This document shows, piece by piece, positions 1 through 5,708 of a DNA stretch of 6,573 nucleotides (positions are counted from its first letter, which is position 1; every line of letters starts with the position of its first letter). The translations under genes and the position numbers were made by a program. The stretch is from Bacillota bacterium (lineage in GTDB: Bacteria > Bacillota > Clostridia > Peptostreptococcales > Anaerovoracaceae): positions 1-6,573 of the forward strand of contig JAEDNK010000085.1 of the NCBI GenBank assembly GCA_016302545.1, read 5' to 3'. A model generated the notes under the pieces. The model ran no database searches, had not been told where the DNA came from, and was given only the letters and a program-made list of their open reading frames with translations.

Positions 1-636
1 ATGAAAGATGTAATCGTAATAGGCATCGCCGGCGGCACCTGCTCCGGCAAGAGCACCCTTATACAAAAGATAAAGGATGAATTTGGCGACACCATAACCA
101 TGCTGAGCCACGACTTCTATTATAAGGCGCATAACGACATACCCTTTGAGGAAAGAAAAAGGCTGAACTACGACCATCCCGATTCCTTTGACACGGACCT
201 GATGATAGAACATATTAGGAAGCTTATGGAGGGAGAGAGCATTGAAAGACCGGTATATGATTTTACCATCCACAACAGGATAGATGAAACCGTAACGGTA
301 ATGCCTTCTAAGGTCATCGTAGTTGAGGGAATTCTCATATTTGAAAATAGAGAGCTTAGAGACATGTGCGACATCAAGGTTTTCATCGATACAGATGCAG
401 ATGTAAGAATCATCAGAAGAATTGTTCGCGATGTCAGTGAGAGAGGCAGAACTCTGGAGTCTGTGGTGACCCAGTACCTGACTACGGTTAAGCTTATGCA
501 TGAGCAGTTCGTGGAGCCCAGCAAAAAGTATGTGGATGTAATCATACCGGAGGGCGGCTATAATAAGGTCGCTCTGGAGATGCTCAACGAGAGGATATAC
601 GCTCTTTTGAAAGGTAGTGAGCAGAGTGAGCAGTAA
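1..636 (+). CDS. udk: Uridine kinase (uridine/cytidine monophosphokinase)
   Basis: Cytosolic P-loop kinase of pyrimidine salvage that phosphorylates uridine and cytidine to UMP and CMP using ATP or GTP. The 211-residue protein has the usual family length. A Walker A loop sits at residues 11-18 (G-G-T-C-S-G-K-S, lysine K17). It is followed by the uridine-kinase SHDFYY segment at 37-42 (D39), NYDHPDSFD at 57-65, RPVYDF at 84-89, the VVEGIL strand at 108-113 and the arginine-rich lid around 139-151 (RRIVRD..ERGR). The Walker A carries T-C where many family members have S-A or S-G, a mild variation. The ATG at base 1 gives a complete N-terminus, so the gene looks full length, though its promoter and ribosome binding site lie outside the window. 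The stop overlaps the start of the following transporter gene, so the two are probably co-transcribed. I am confident of the family; fine nucleoside preference cannot be read from sequence. Confidence 0.95.
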   Translation: MKDVIVIGIAGGTCSGKSTLIQKIKDEFGDTITMLSHDFYYKAHNDIPFEERKRLNYDHPDSFDTDLMIEHIRKLMEGESIERPVYDFTIHNRIDETVTVMPSKVIVVEGILIFENRELRDMCDIKVFIDTDADVRIIRRIVRDVSERGRTLESVVTQYLTTVKLMHEQFVEPSKKYVDVIIPEGGYNKVALEMLNERIYALLKGSEQSEQ

Positions 637-1540
637 TCCGTCCGAAAGTAAGGAAAACAAAACACTGCTGTATATATTGTTTGTGGCACTGGCCCTGTTA
701 TGGGGCCTGTCTTTTTTCGGAACCAAAGTAGCCTTGGTTGAGCTGGATCCCATAGAACTTCTTGCAGTAAGGTGGGGAATGTCGCTGATACTCTTCTGCC
801 TGCTCATCGGGACGAGAATTATTAAGGTAAACTACAGAGGCAAAAACATAAAGCTCCTGATTGCCGCAGTTATGGTTCAGCCTTGTGCCTATGCGATTCT
901 GGAGGCTGTGGGCATTGATCTGACCACATCCTCAGAAAGCTCTATATTCATCGCAGTAGTACCGCTGATGGTTGTGCTGGAAAGCTTTGTTTTTCTGAAG
1001 CAAAAGGTATCGCGGCGAACGGGCATAGGAATATTGGTGGGCTTTGCCGGAGTAGTGACATCGATTATATTTTCACCGGAGTTCTCAACAGGCGGAAAAT
1101 TCGCAGGCTACCTGTGCCTTATAGGTGCAGTAATGGTGGGTGCTCTGTATACCTTGCTCTCAAACAGGCTTGGAGGAGAGTTTACCACCATGGAAAGCAG
1201 CTTCGGACTTGCTGTCGCAGGAGGATTATTCTTCAATATCCTTTCCCTGCTCAGAGGAAGCGGCCTCCACCCTTATGAGGTCTTTTTTTCCGGGGGTCAA
1301 ACAATGTGGGCGCTTATTTACCTTGGATTAGGATGCTCTTTTGCAGCATACATAATATTTAACTATACTCTGTCGCGGCTGAAGGCGGAATTGGCCTCCT
1401 GCATACAGACAAATTCCATAACTGTGGTGGGTGTGGCTTCAGGTATAATTTTTGGCGGAGATAACTGGGGATGGTACACGATTCTGGGAATGGGAATGAC
1501 TATTGCAGGAATTTTAATAGCTTCCAGAGATATGAATTAA
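617..1540 (+). CDS. EamA/DMT-family transporter (10-TM)
   Basis: Inner-membrane permease of the drug/metabolite transporter superfamily, made of two EamA repeats of five helices each (about residues 18-152 and 163-303 of 307). The first helix has the typical family signature (ALLWGLSFFGTKVAL, about 26-40), and SSESSIFIAVVPLMVVLESF at about 106-125 is the usual end of repeat one. Helix-breaking glycines and charged loops alternate as expected. The substrate cannot be inferred; members export amino acids, metabolites or drugs. The start is ambiguous. GTG at 617 lies only 2 nt after the GAAAGG at 609-614, whereas GTG at 626 lies 11 nt after it; both arise from a duplicated GTGAGCAG octamer. Either start overlaps the udk stop (20 or 11 nt), so translational coupling to udk is likely. 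No clear terminator follows; the next promoter begins only 10 nt downstream. Confidence 0.9.
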   Translation: MSRVSSNPSESKENKTLLYILFVALALLWGLSFFGTKVALVELDPIELLAVRWGMSLILFCLLIGTRIIKVNYRGKNIKLLIAAVMVQPCAYAILEAVGIDLTTSSESSIFIAVVPLMVVLESFVFLKQKVSRRTGIGILVGFAGVVTSIIFSPEFSTGGKFAGYLCLIGAVMVGALYTLLSNRLGGEFTTMESSFGLAVAGGLFFNILSLLRGSGLHPYEVFFSGGQTMWALIYLGLGCSFAAYIIFNYTLSRLKAELASCIQTNSITVVGVASGIIFGGDNWGWYTILGMGMTIAGILIASRDMN

Positions 1541-1550
1541 AAGTTGCATA

Positions 1551-1579
1551 TTGACAATGATGTAACAATATGGTAGTAT
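1551..1579 (+). promoter_or_regulatory. Sigma-A-type extended -10 promoter
   Basis: A perfect -35 box TTGACA (1551-1556) is followed by a 17-bp spacer and a -10 box TAGTAT (1574-1579, 4 of 6 consensus). A TG dinucleotide at 1571-1572 sits exactly one base before the -10, making an extended -10. The transcript should begin near 1585-1587 and have a leader of about 45 nt before the start of the small regulator gene. This separates the regulator from the udk-transporter pair. Confidence 0.8.
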
Positions 1580-1629
1580 ATTCTTAGGGAAAGAGTTTGA
1601 ACGCATAGAAATACTATGGGGGAGAACTT

Positions 1630-2040
1630 ATGAAGGATTATCAACAGAAGCGAATGAAGGAACATCTGCTGCCTCAGCCTGTTTACAGACAAGCATTGTG
1701 GGCGGTGAAGGACTTACTGCGGCTAAGGAGCAGACTTAGCGAGCTGAGGAGAGCAGCCTATGCAGTAGGCGAGAGAAATTTACTAGATAGGTGCGTCCGC
1801 TCCGGAGGAGGTTTTGTGTGTGACTCTACGGGAAATAACGCCGTGGAGATAGCCAATCTATCCTGCCGCATTGACGCTATCGTCAGCGCCTTTGACGCCG
1901 TACCGGAAAAGTACAGGGCAGGAATAGAAAGTAAACTGGTATATGATGTTCCGTACAGTGACGATTTCCATCCCAACACATGGAAGCGATGGCAGCAGGT
2001 ATACCTGTACAATGTGGCAATTAATTTGCATATTCTGTAA
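1630..2040 (+). CDS. Small phage-type transcriptional regulator-like protein (RinA/ArpU-like)
   Basis: A 136-residue soluble protein without signal peptide or membrane helix. Its layout resembles the small sigma-region-4-like regulators (RinA/ArpU and relatives) that activate late genes in Firmicute phages. There is an N-terminal helical stretch (about 15-45, basic and heptad-like), a central SGG...CDSTGNNAVEIANL segment (58-77), a helix leading to VPEKYRAGI (91-99), and a C-terminal stretch NTWKRWQQVYLYNVAINL (116-133). The last segment looks like a helix-turn-helix recognition helix: Thr-Trp start, basic residues, then hydrophobic tail. The assignment rests on remembered family pattern, not on a search. 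The ATG is well placed, 5 nt after GGGGGAG at 1618-1624, and the gene has its own promoter. It sits alone, followed by a 160-nt AT-rich gap and then a pilus-like operon, which makes it a candidate regulator of that operon. Alternatively it is a prophage remnant with no link to its neighbours. Confidence 0.6.
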   Translation: MKDYQQKRMKEHLLPQPVYRQALWAVKDLLRLRSRLSELRRAAYAVGERNLLDRCVRSGGGFVCDSTGNNAVEIANLSCRIDAIVSAFDAVPEKYRAGIESKLVYDVPYSDDFHPNTWKRWQQVYLYNVAINLHIL

Positions 2041-2047
2041 TTGCAAT

Positions 2048-2077
2048 AAAAAAATTCAAAAAATGATAAAAATTTTT
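2048..2077. promoter_or_regulatory. Phased A-tracts, predicted bent DNA / UP-like element
   Basis: Three A-tracts start at 2048 (A7), 2058 (A6) and 2068 (A5, continuing into T5 to 2077). The exact 10-bp phase is the classic arrangement for intrinsically curved DNA. The tract ends a few bases upstream of the likely -35 region of the pilus-like operon, where AT-rich UP elements contact RNA polymerase alpha subunits. The region also holds an 8-bp inverted repeat (TTCAAAAA 2055-2062 and TTTTTGAA 2073-2080) with a 10-nt spacer, which could be a regulator site or simply reflect AT-richness. Confidence 0.5.
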
Positions 2078-2081
2078 GAAA

Positions 2082-2120
2082 TTGTGCTGTAAGTAACGTT
2101 TTTATATGTTATTATAGTAT
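2082..2120 (+). promoter_or_regulatory. Probable promoter of the pilus-like operon
   Basis: An AT-rich stretch with TATA-like hexamers lies immediately upstream of the operon leader. Candidate -10 boxes are TATTAT (2110-2115), TATAGT (2113-2118) and TATGTT (2105-2110). TATGTT pairs at 17 bp with TTGTGC (2082-2087) as -35. No arrangement matches consensus well in both boxes, so the promoter may need an activator. Its position between bent DNA and the leader hairpin supports a promoter here, but the exact boxes are uncertain. Confidence 0.4.
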
Positions 2121-2137
2121 TGTCAAATAATGCAAAT

Positions 2138-2181
2138 AGACGCTTTATCGTCTCAATCGGACGGAAGGCGTCTTTTGTTTT
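2138..2181 (+). terminator. Terminator-like hairpin in the pilus-operon leader
   Basis: AGACGCTTT (2138-2146) pairs with AAGGCGTCT (2165-2173), 9 bp with one T-G wobble. After a small internal loop, CGTC (2149-2152) pairs with GACG (2160-2163) around a 7-nt loop. A T-run (TTTTGTTTTT, 2173-2181 interrupted by G2177) follows directly, as in intrinsic terminators. It lies after the regulator gene and after the probable operon promoter, about 20 nt before the first operon ribosome binding site. It may therefore terminate the regulator transcript or attenuate the operon. The first five bases of the stem can instead pair with CGTCT at 2149-2153, an alternative fold. Confidence 0.7.
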
Positions 2182-2190
2182 ACTTATGTA

Positions 2191-2197
2191 AGAGAGG
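2191..2197 (+). promoter_or_regulatory. Ribosome binding site of the CpaB-like gene
   Basis: AGAGAGG lies 5 nt before GTG at 2203 and 11 nt before ATG at 2209, which is in the same frame. Spacing favours the GTG, codon preference the ATG; the two products differ by only two residues. Confidence 0.6.
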
Positions 2198-2202
2198 ATG
2201 AT

Positions 2203-2805
2203 GTGAACATGAAAAGAAGAATTGCGGGAATAGTCCTAGTGGCTCTTTCCGTAGGAGCATTAGGCTTCTGGGAGCTTTGGGGAAGAGAAAATATCACATA
2301 TGACAAGGTGCTGGTGCTGAAGGAAGCTTCGCCTAAAAACACCCTCATTTCGGCCGATATGCTTAGAGTGAAAAAGGTTGACAAAGCGGGGGAGGGAGCT
2401 GTTATGGCCGGAGAGCAGGCTAAGATAGAAGGGCTGGAAACGACGCAGTTTATTCCTGCGGGAACTGAGCTGTACAGCGAATATTTTCAGGAATCGATTT
2501 TTTCCGTAGGCGAAGAGCAGGGCAAATACATACTTTCCATACCGGCTCAGTGGCTAAGCGCCTTTCCCCAGACACTCAGGAGGGGCGACAGGGCCTTTTT
2601 TTATTGCGCGGGAGAGCCTGTGACGGACGCAATAGTCGCTTATGTGAGGGACGGAACCAATCAGGAGGTCCGCTACGGAGATGACGAAAGACTGACAAGC
2701 TCGTCCAATGTGAGTCTGATTGAAGTGGTTGTGGATGAAAAGCAGGCAGCCTTGCTGGGAAAGCTTGCAAATAAAGGCAACAAGTTTGTGCTTCTGTATT
2801 ATTAG
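2203..2805 (+). CDS. CpaB/RcpC-like SAF-domain pilus assembly protein
   Basis: A membrane-anchored protein resembling CpaB/RcpC of Tad/Flp pilus systems. The basic N-terminus (MKRR) is followed by one hydrophobic helix at about residues 8-25. An extracytoplasmic SAF-type beta-clip region spans about 34-95; it includes YDKVLVLKEASPKNTLISADML and the turn TQFIPAGTELYSEYF (81-95), the usual SAF ending. The C-terminal part (about 107-200), with YILSIPAQWLSAFP, RRGDRAFFY and a final VVVDEKQAALLGKLA segment, matches the RcpC-like beta domain. At 200 residues it is shorter than many CpaB proteins. In diderm bacteria CpaB works with the outer-membrane secretin; in a monoderm the partner would be cell wall or platform, which is inference. 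It is the first gene of the operon, 19 nt ahead of the ATPase start. SAF proteins also occur in flagellar and antifreeze-like families, but the neighbours favour the pilus role. Confidence 0.75.
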   Translation: MNMKRRIAGIVLVALSVGALGFWELWGRENITYDKVLVLKEASPKNTLISADMLRVKKVDKAGEGAVMAGEQAKIEGLETTQFIPAGTELYSEYFQESIFSVGEEQGKYILSIPAQWLSAFPQTLRRGDRAFFYCAGEPVTDAIVAYVRDGTNQEVRYGDDERLTSSSNVSLIEVVVDEKQAALLGKLANKGNKFVLLYY

Positions 2806-2824
2806 CGAGGGAAAGGAGAAAAAA

Positions 2825-4207
2825 GTGAGCTTTGAGGACGTATGCCAGAATGTTGAGGCGGAACTGGAAATCAGATGGAAATCAGCCGAGGAGACAGAAC
2901 GTATGCTGCGGCTGGAGAAGGAAAAAAAGGCCATAATGGGATATGACGAGGAAGTAAAGGAATACAGGCAGCTTATCGGGCAGATAATAAGGGATAAGGA
3001 GCTTGGCGATGCGGAATGTCCGCCGTGGTACAGAACACTTGAAGAGGGAGTGTTCAATGAAATATACGGTCTGGCAGGTCTCGCCCCGTGGGCCTATGAT
3101 GAGACGGAAAAATACAGAAAATCCTCTTCGGCCAAGCTTATAGGCGACAGGCTTTACTGTCTCATAGACGGTGTAGCGGAGCTGCAGCCCCAGACCATTG
3201 GGATTAGACGTAGACAGCAGCTGAAGCGGGCGCTGCTTATGGCGACGCCGAGGGAGAGGCTGGAGGACGGCTTTCATGAAGTATATCTGCGAAACGGTAT
3301 CAGAATAACGATTTATTCCGGCGAAAGGACCAAGGAAGGTCAGGACGTAATGGTGTTCAGAAAGTATATCGTGGAGAAAAAGGATTTTGAGGAGCTGGTA
3401 CGTCTGGGCACTATTGAGGCTGATGCCGCCGAACTGTTTAAGACTATGATAGAGATAGGCTTTAATGTTCTCTTTGCCGGACCGGTAAGATCGGGAAAGA
3501 CTACATTTATGCAGGTGTGGCAGTGCAGCGAAAAAACTGCTCTGGAGGGTCTGGCAATCTCCACCGATCCGGAAACGCCGTGGCACTTCTTAATGCCTGA
3601 CACCCCTTTGATGCAGCTTGTGGCTGACGGCAGGGACCTTGAAAATATCACAAAATCTCTGCTGAGAGGCGATAACGACTATGTGCTGCTGGAGGAAATG
3701 AGAGATGCTCCTGCTTTCAGACTGGCTCTCGATATAATTTCCACAGGTACCCACAGGAGCAAGGCTACGGTACACACCTCGGATCCTGTTAATCTGCCTT
3801 TCAGAATGGCGTCGAGAATCTGCGAAAGGTACGGAGGAAATCTCCATGGCGTAATACAGCAGATTTTCAGCGGCTTCGGGTACGTGCTGGAGCTTTGCAG
3901 CAGAGAGGATGACCCTTCGGAGAAAAGGTTAAAAGCCCTTTGGGAGTATTGCTATGACAGCGCAAAGGATATCCCCTCCGTACATCAGCTTTGCAGGTAT
4001 GACGCAGCAGCGGACAAGTGGCTATGGAAATATCACATGGGAGAGGATAAGAAGCGAATAGGAGAGCTTTCGCCGGAAGCGCTGAAGAGAATGGAGGAAA
4101 TTATGATAAGACTTGAAAAAAGAAACCCTATTATGGAAAACACGGTTGTTTACCCACGGTATTACAGACCTCAGCTCCTTGACAACCCTGAGAGGGCGGG
4201 ACTATGA
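2825..4207 (+). CDS. CpaF/TadA-like type II/IV secretion system ATPase
   Basis: Cytoplasmic hexameric ATPase of the CpaF/TadA (VirB11-GspE) family, predicted to drive assembly or export through the platform proteins encoded next. GTG at 2825 is chosen because AAAGGAG (2812-2818) lies 6 nt upstream. A longer reading from ATG 2720 would run 86 nt into the CpaB-like gene without support. The 460-residue product has a charged helical N-terminus (about 1-65), an N-terminal domain (about 70-205), then Walker A G-P-V-R-S-G-K-T-T (219-227, K225). A Walker B/Glu box DYVLLEEMRD lies at 285-294 and a His box with H310 and H317 in TGTHRSKATVHTSDP. The motif set and spacing fit the family, but residues differ from the common forms: R222 in the P-loop, EEMRD in place of GEVRG, and VHTSDP in place of IHANSP. 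This marks a divergent subfamily. The stop overlaps the TadB-like start by 4 nt (ATGA). Confidence 0.88.
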   Translation: MSFEDVCQNVEAELEIRWKSAEETERMLRLEKEKKAIMGYDEEVKEYRQLIGQIIRDKELGDAECPPWYRTLEEGVFNEIYGLAGLAPWAYDETEKYRKSSSAKLIGDRLYCLIDGVAELQPQTIGIRRRQQLKRALLMATPRERLEDGFHEVYLRNGIRITIYSGERTKEGQDVMVFRKYIVEKKDFEELVRLGTIEADAAELFKTMIEIGFNVLFAGPVRSGKTTFMQVWQCSEKTALEGLAISTDPETPWHFLMPDTPLMQLVADGRDLENITKSLLRGDNDYVLLEEMRDAPAFRLALDIISTGTHRSKATVHTSDPVNLPFRMASRICERYGGNLHGVIQQIFSGFGYVLELCSREDDPSEKRLKALWEYCYDSAKDIPSVHQLCRYDAAADKWLWKYHMGEDKKRIGELSPEALKRMEEIMIRLEKRNPIMENTVVYPRYYRPQLLDNPERAGL

Positions 4208-5169
4208 CGGAATTGTTTTTAATCGCTTTGCTGGCTTCAGGTCTGACTGTGCTGATGTGGGGAAACGTCACGGAGCTTGCTGAGGCTTGCAGGGAGAGGG
4301 TAAAGAAGTGGGCTTTAAGCTTCAAAGAGGAAACAGGGTCTGAAGGAAAAATAAAGTTCAAAGCGGAAAGTCTGCCGGATAAAACATATGACCACATCCG
4401 TATGCTGATGCGCCTGACACTGGGAATGGGAACCGACAGGAGCGTTAAAGCCTTTCTGTTGATATCGCTTCTTTTTTTGACGTTGATATTTGCGCTGCTT
4501 GTGGGCAGGATTGATTTTCCCCTTGTGCTGTCGGCAGCCTTGGGAGCAGGGATTTTACCCTATGGACTTTTAAGGCTCAGACTTCAGAAGCTTCGCGTAA
4601 AAAGCTCCGGAGAAGGTGAAATTCTTGTTAGCGAGCTCTTGGAAAACTATAAGATTGAGTACTGCAATATGCGGCAGGCCATTGAGACCACGGCGGCAGC
4701 CATAGAAGACGCTCCCAATTCCAAAAGACTTCTCATAAACCTTGCCAGAGGTCTGAATACTGCGGAAGGAAAGCGCATAGACAGTTTGATGCGTGAATTC
4801 AGACTGTCAATAAATACCTCATGGGGAAACATACTGGCATCAAATATGGGGTTTGCGCTGACCGCAGGGGTGGAGGTGACGGAAGCTCTTACGGACCTTG
4901 CAGACACTGTGAAAAGAGCAAGACGGGTAAACGAGTTTGCGAGAAGAGAAAACAATGAGGCGTCATTGATTTTAAAATATCTCTTTCCGGCGGCGTATCT
5001 GATTACGGTGGTGGGAGGTGTCAGGTTTTTCGGTCTTTCGGCAAGCAAGTTCTTTTATTATCAATTTGAAACGGAGGCGGGACTGACATGGTTTACAATT
5101 TCTTTAATTATTTACGGTGCAGGAGTCCTTTTAAACGCCTGCTTATCGGCGGCAAAGCTGGACGTATAA
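4204..5169 (+). CDS. TadB-like type II secretion system F-family platform protein
   Basis: Inner-membrane platform protein on which the secretion ATPase acts. The 321-residue product has an N-terminal hydrophobic helix (about 2-20), a basic cytoplasmic linker, paired helices at about 82-101 and 104-124, and a cytoplasmic helical bundle (about 135-250) typical of the GspF/TadB fold. Two C-terminal helices follow (about 257-277 and 294-314). The bundle contains the pattern LVSELLENYKIEYCNMRQAIE and LTAGVEVTEALTDLADTVKRA (about 219-239), which fits the F-domain repeat. The start overlaps the ATPase stop as ATGA, implying coupled translation. The gene ends in TAA within a short repeated stretch, and its last 82 nt overlap the proposed start of the next gene. 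Confidence 0.82.
   Translation: MTELFLIALLASGLTVLMWGNVTELAEACRERVKKWALSFKEETGSEGKIKFKAESLPDKTYDHIRMLMRLTLGMGTDRSVKAFLLISLLFLTLIFALLVGRIDFPLVLSAALGAGILPYGLLRLRLQKLRVKSSGEGEILVSELLENYKIEYCNMRQAIETTAAAIEDAPNSKRLLINLARGLNTAEGKRIDSLMREFRLSINTSWGNILASNMGFALTAGVEVTEALTDLADTVKRARRVNEFARRENNEASLILKYLFPAAYLITVVGGVRFFGLSASKFFYYQFETEAGLTWFTISLIIYGAGVLLNACLSAAKLDV
5073..5077 (+). promoter_or_regulatory. GGAGG possibly initiating the TadC-like gene inside the TadB-like gene
   Basis: GGAGG lies 10 nt before ATG 5088, inside the TadB-like coding sequence. No comparable motif precedes the alternative in-frame ATG at 5193. This supports the upstream start, although the bases also encode a needed part of the TadB-like protein, so the match may be coincidental. 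Confidence 0.4.
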
Positions 5170-5660
5170 AACGTATAAAACACATAAAAAATATGAGGAG
5201 GCTGGAAGGCGAGCTTTACGGAAGTATTATAACCCTGAAAAATCTGGCACTGGTGCAAAAGGAAAAACCCCTCTCGGCAGATTACATATTTGAAACCCTT
5301 ATGAATAATTCCATGGCGCTGAGGCCGGCTTATGAGGAAATGATAACCCGGTACAGAAACGGCAGAGATGAAGAAGCCTTTAGAATATTTGCCGACAGGA
5401 TAGGGAGCAGGGCAGGACGCAGCTTTGCCTCGATTTTATCCAAGCTTGACCGAATCAATCCCTCTGAAACGGTAAAGCAGATGGAGGTGCTTCAAAATTT
5501 GCTGGCAGAAGAAAGAATGACTGCAGCCATCAGGACGGCGCAGAGAAACAGTGTTCTGGTTACCGCATGGGCATCGGCATCAGTATTTGCGCTTCTTATC
5601 AATTTTGCCGTGGTGGTGGTTTTTATGGATACTCTCGGAATGCTGGAGCATCTGTTTTAA
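5088..5660 (+). CDS. Reduced TadC-like F-family platform protein
   Basis: A probable partner of the TadB-like protein. Of 190 residues, about 40-150 form a charged helical bundle without membrane segments (LEGELYGSIITLKNLAL through EERMTAAIRTAQRNSV). One strong membrane helix follows at about 157-180 (VLVTAWASASVFALLINFAVVVV) and then a 10-residue tail. This matches the C-terminal half of a TadC-type F-domain: bundle then helix. The N-terminal helices of full TadC proteins (about 300 residues) are missing. The start is uncertain. ATG 5088 overlaps the TadB-like gene by 82 nt and yields a very basic N-terminus (KR/K-rich, residues 12-38); ATG 5193 gives a 155-residue protein with no overlap but no ribosome binding site. 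The family call rests on position and helix pattern more than on sequence motifs. Confidence 0.65.
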   Translation: MVYNFFNYLRCRSPFKRLLIGGKAGRIKRIKHIKNMRRLEGELYGSIITLKNLALVQKEKPLSADYIFETLMNNSMALRPAYEEMITRYRNGRDEEAFRIFADRIGSRAGRSFASILSKLDRINPSETVKQMEVLQNLLAEERMTAAIRTAQRNSVLVTAWASASVFALLINFAVVVVFMDTLGMLEHLF

Positions 5661-5685
5661 AATTTTCAATGTAACTGACTATATT
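5657..5685 (+). promoter_or_regulatory. Possible internal promoter before the pilin-like genes
   Basis: TATATT (5680-5685, 5 of 6 to -10 consensus) lies 17 bp downstream of TTAAAA (5657-5662, 4 of 6 to -35). It sits in the only sizeable gap (48 nt) within the operon after the ATPase, just before the pilin-like genes, which would be expected to need higher expression. Evidence is limited to the hexamers. Confidence 0.3.
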
Positions 5686-5708
5686 CATTGTACGAGGAGG
5701 AAAGAAGT

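Noticed and set aside
168..545. 125-residue open frame on the minus strand within udk
   Set aside because: Opposite a well-supported uridine kinase and without recognisable motifs.
1604..1618. Small hairpin CATAG/CTATG next to the ribosome binding site of the regulator gene
   Set aside because: Only five mostly A-T pairs with a 5-nt loop; expected by chance and not stable.
2055..2080. AT-only inverted repeat as a terminator of the regulator gene
   Set aside because: One G-C pair in eight and a 10-nt loop; too weak as a terminator, and the A-tract phasing explains the region better. The hairpin at 2138-2173 is the better terminator.
2121..2202. Cyclic-di-GMP or other known riboswitch in the operon leader
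   Set aside because: Pilus operons are sometimes controlled by such RNAs, but the leader is too short and I see no GEMM-type conserved core; only the terminator-like hairpin is supported.
2720..2824. N-terminal extension of the ATPase from ATG 2720
   Set aside because: It overlaps the CpaB-like gene by 86 nt, has no suitable ribosome binding site, and GTG 2825 has an ideal one.
2554..3057. 167-residue open frame on the minus strand
   Set aside because: Serine-rich, low-information translation opposite the CpaB-like and ATPase genes; a shadow of the coding strand.
2882..3586. 234-residue open frame on the minus strand
   Set aside because: It lies wholly inside the ATPase gene, its translation shows no recognisable domain, and the + strand frame carries clear ATPase motifs.
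5667..5690. Inverted repeat CAATG/CATTG between the TadC-like and first pilin-like gene
   Set aside because: Five base pairs with a 14-nt loop and no T-run, so not a terminator.
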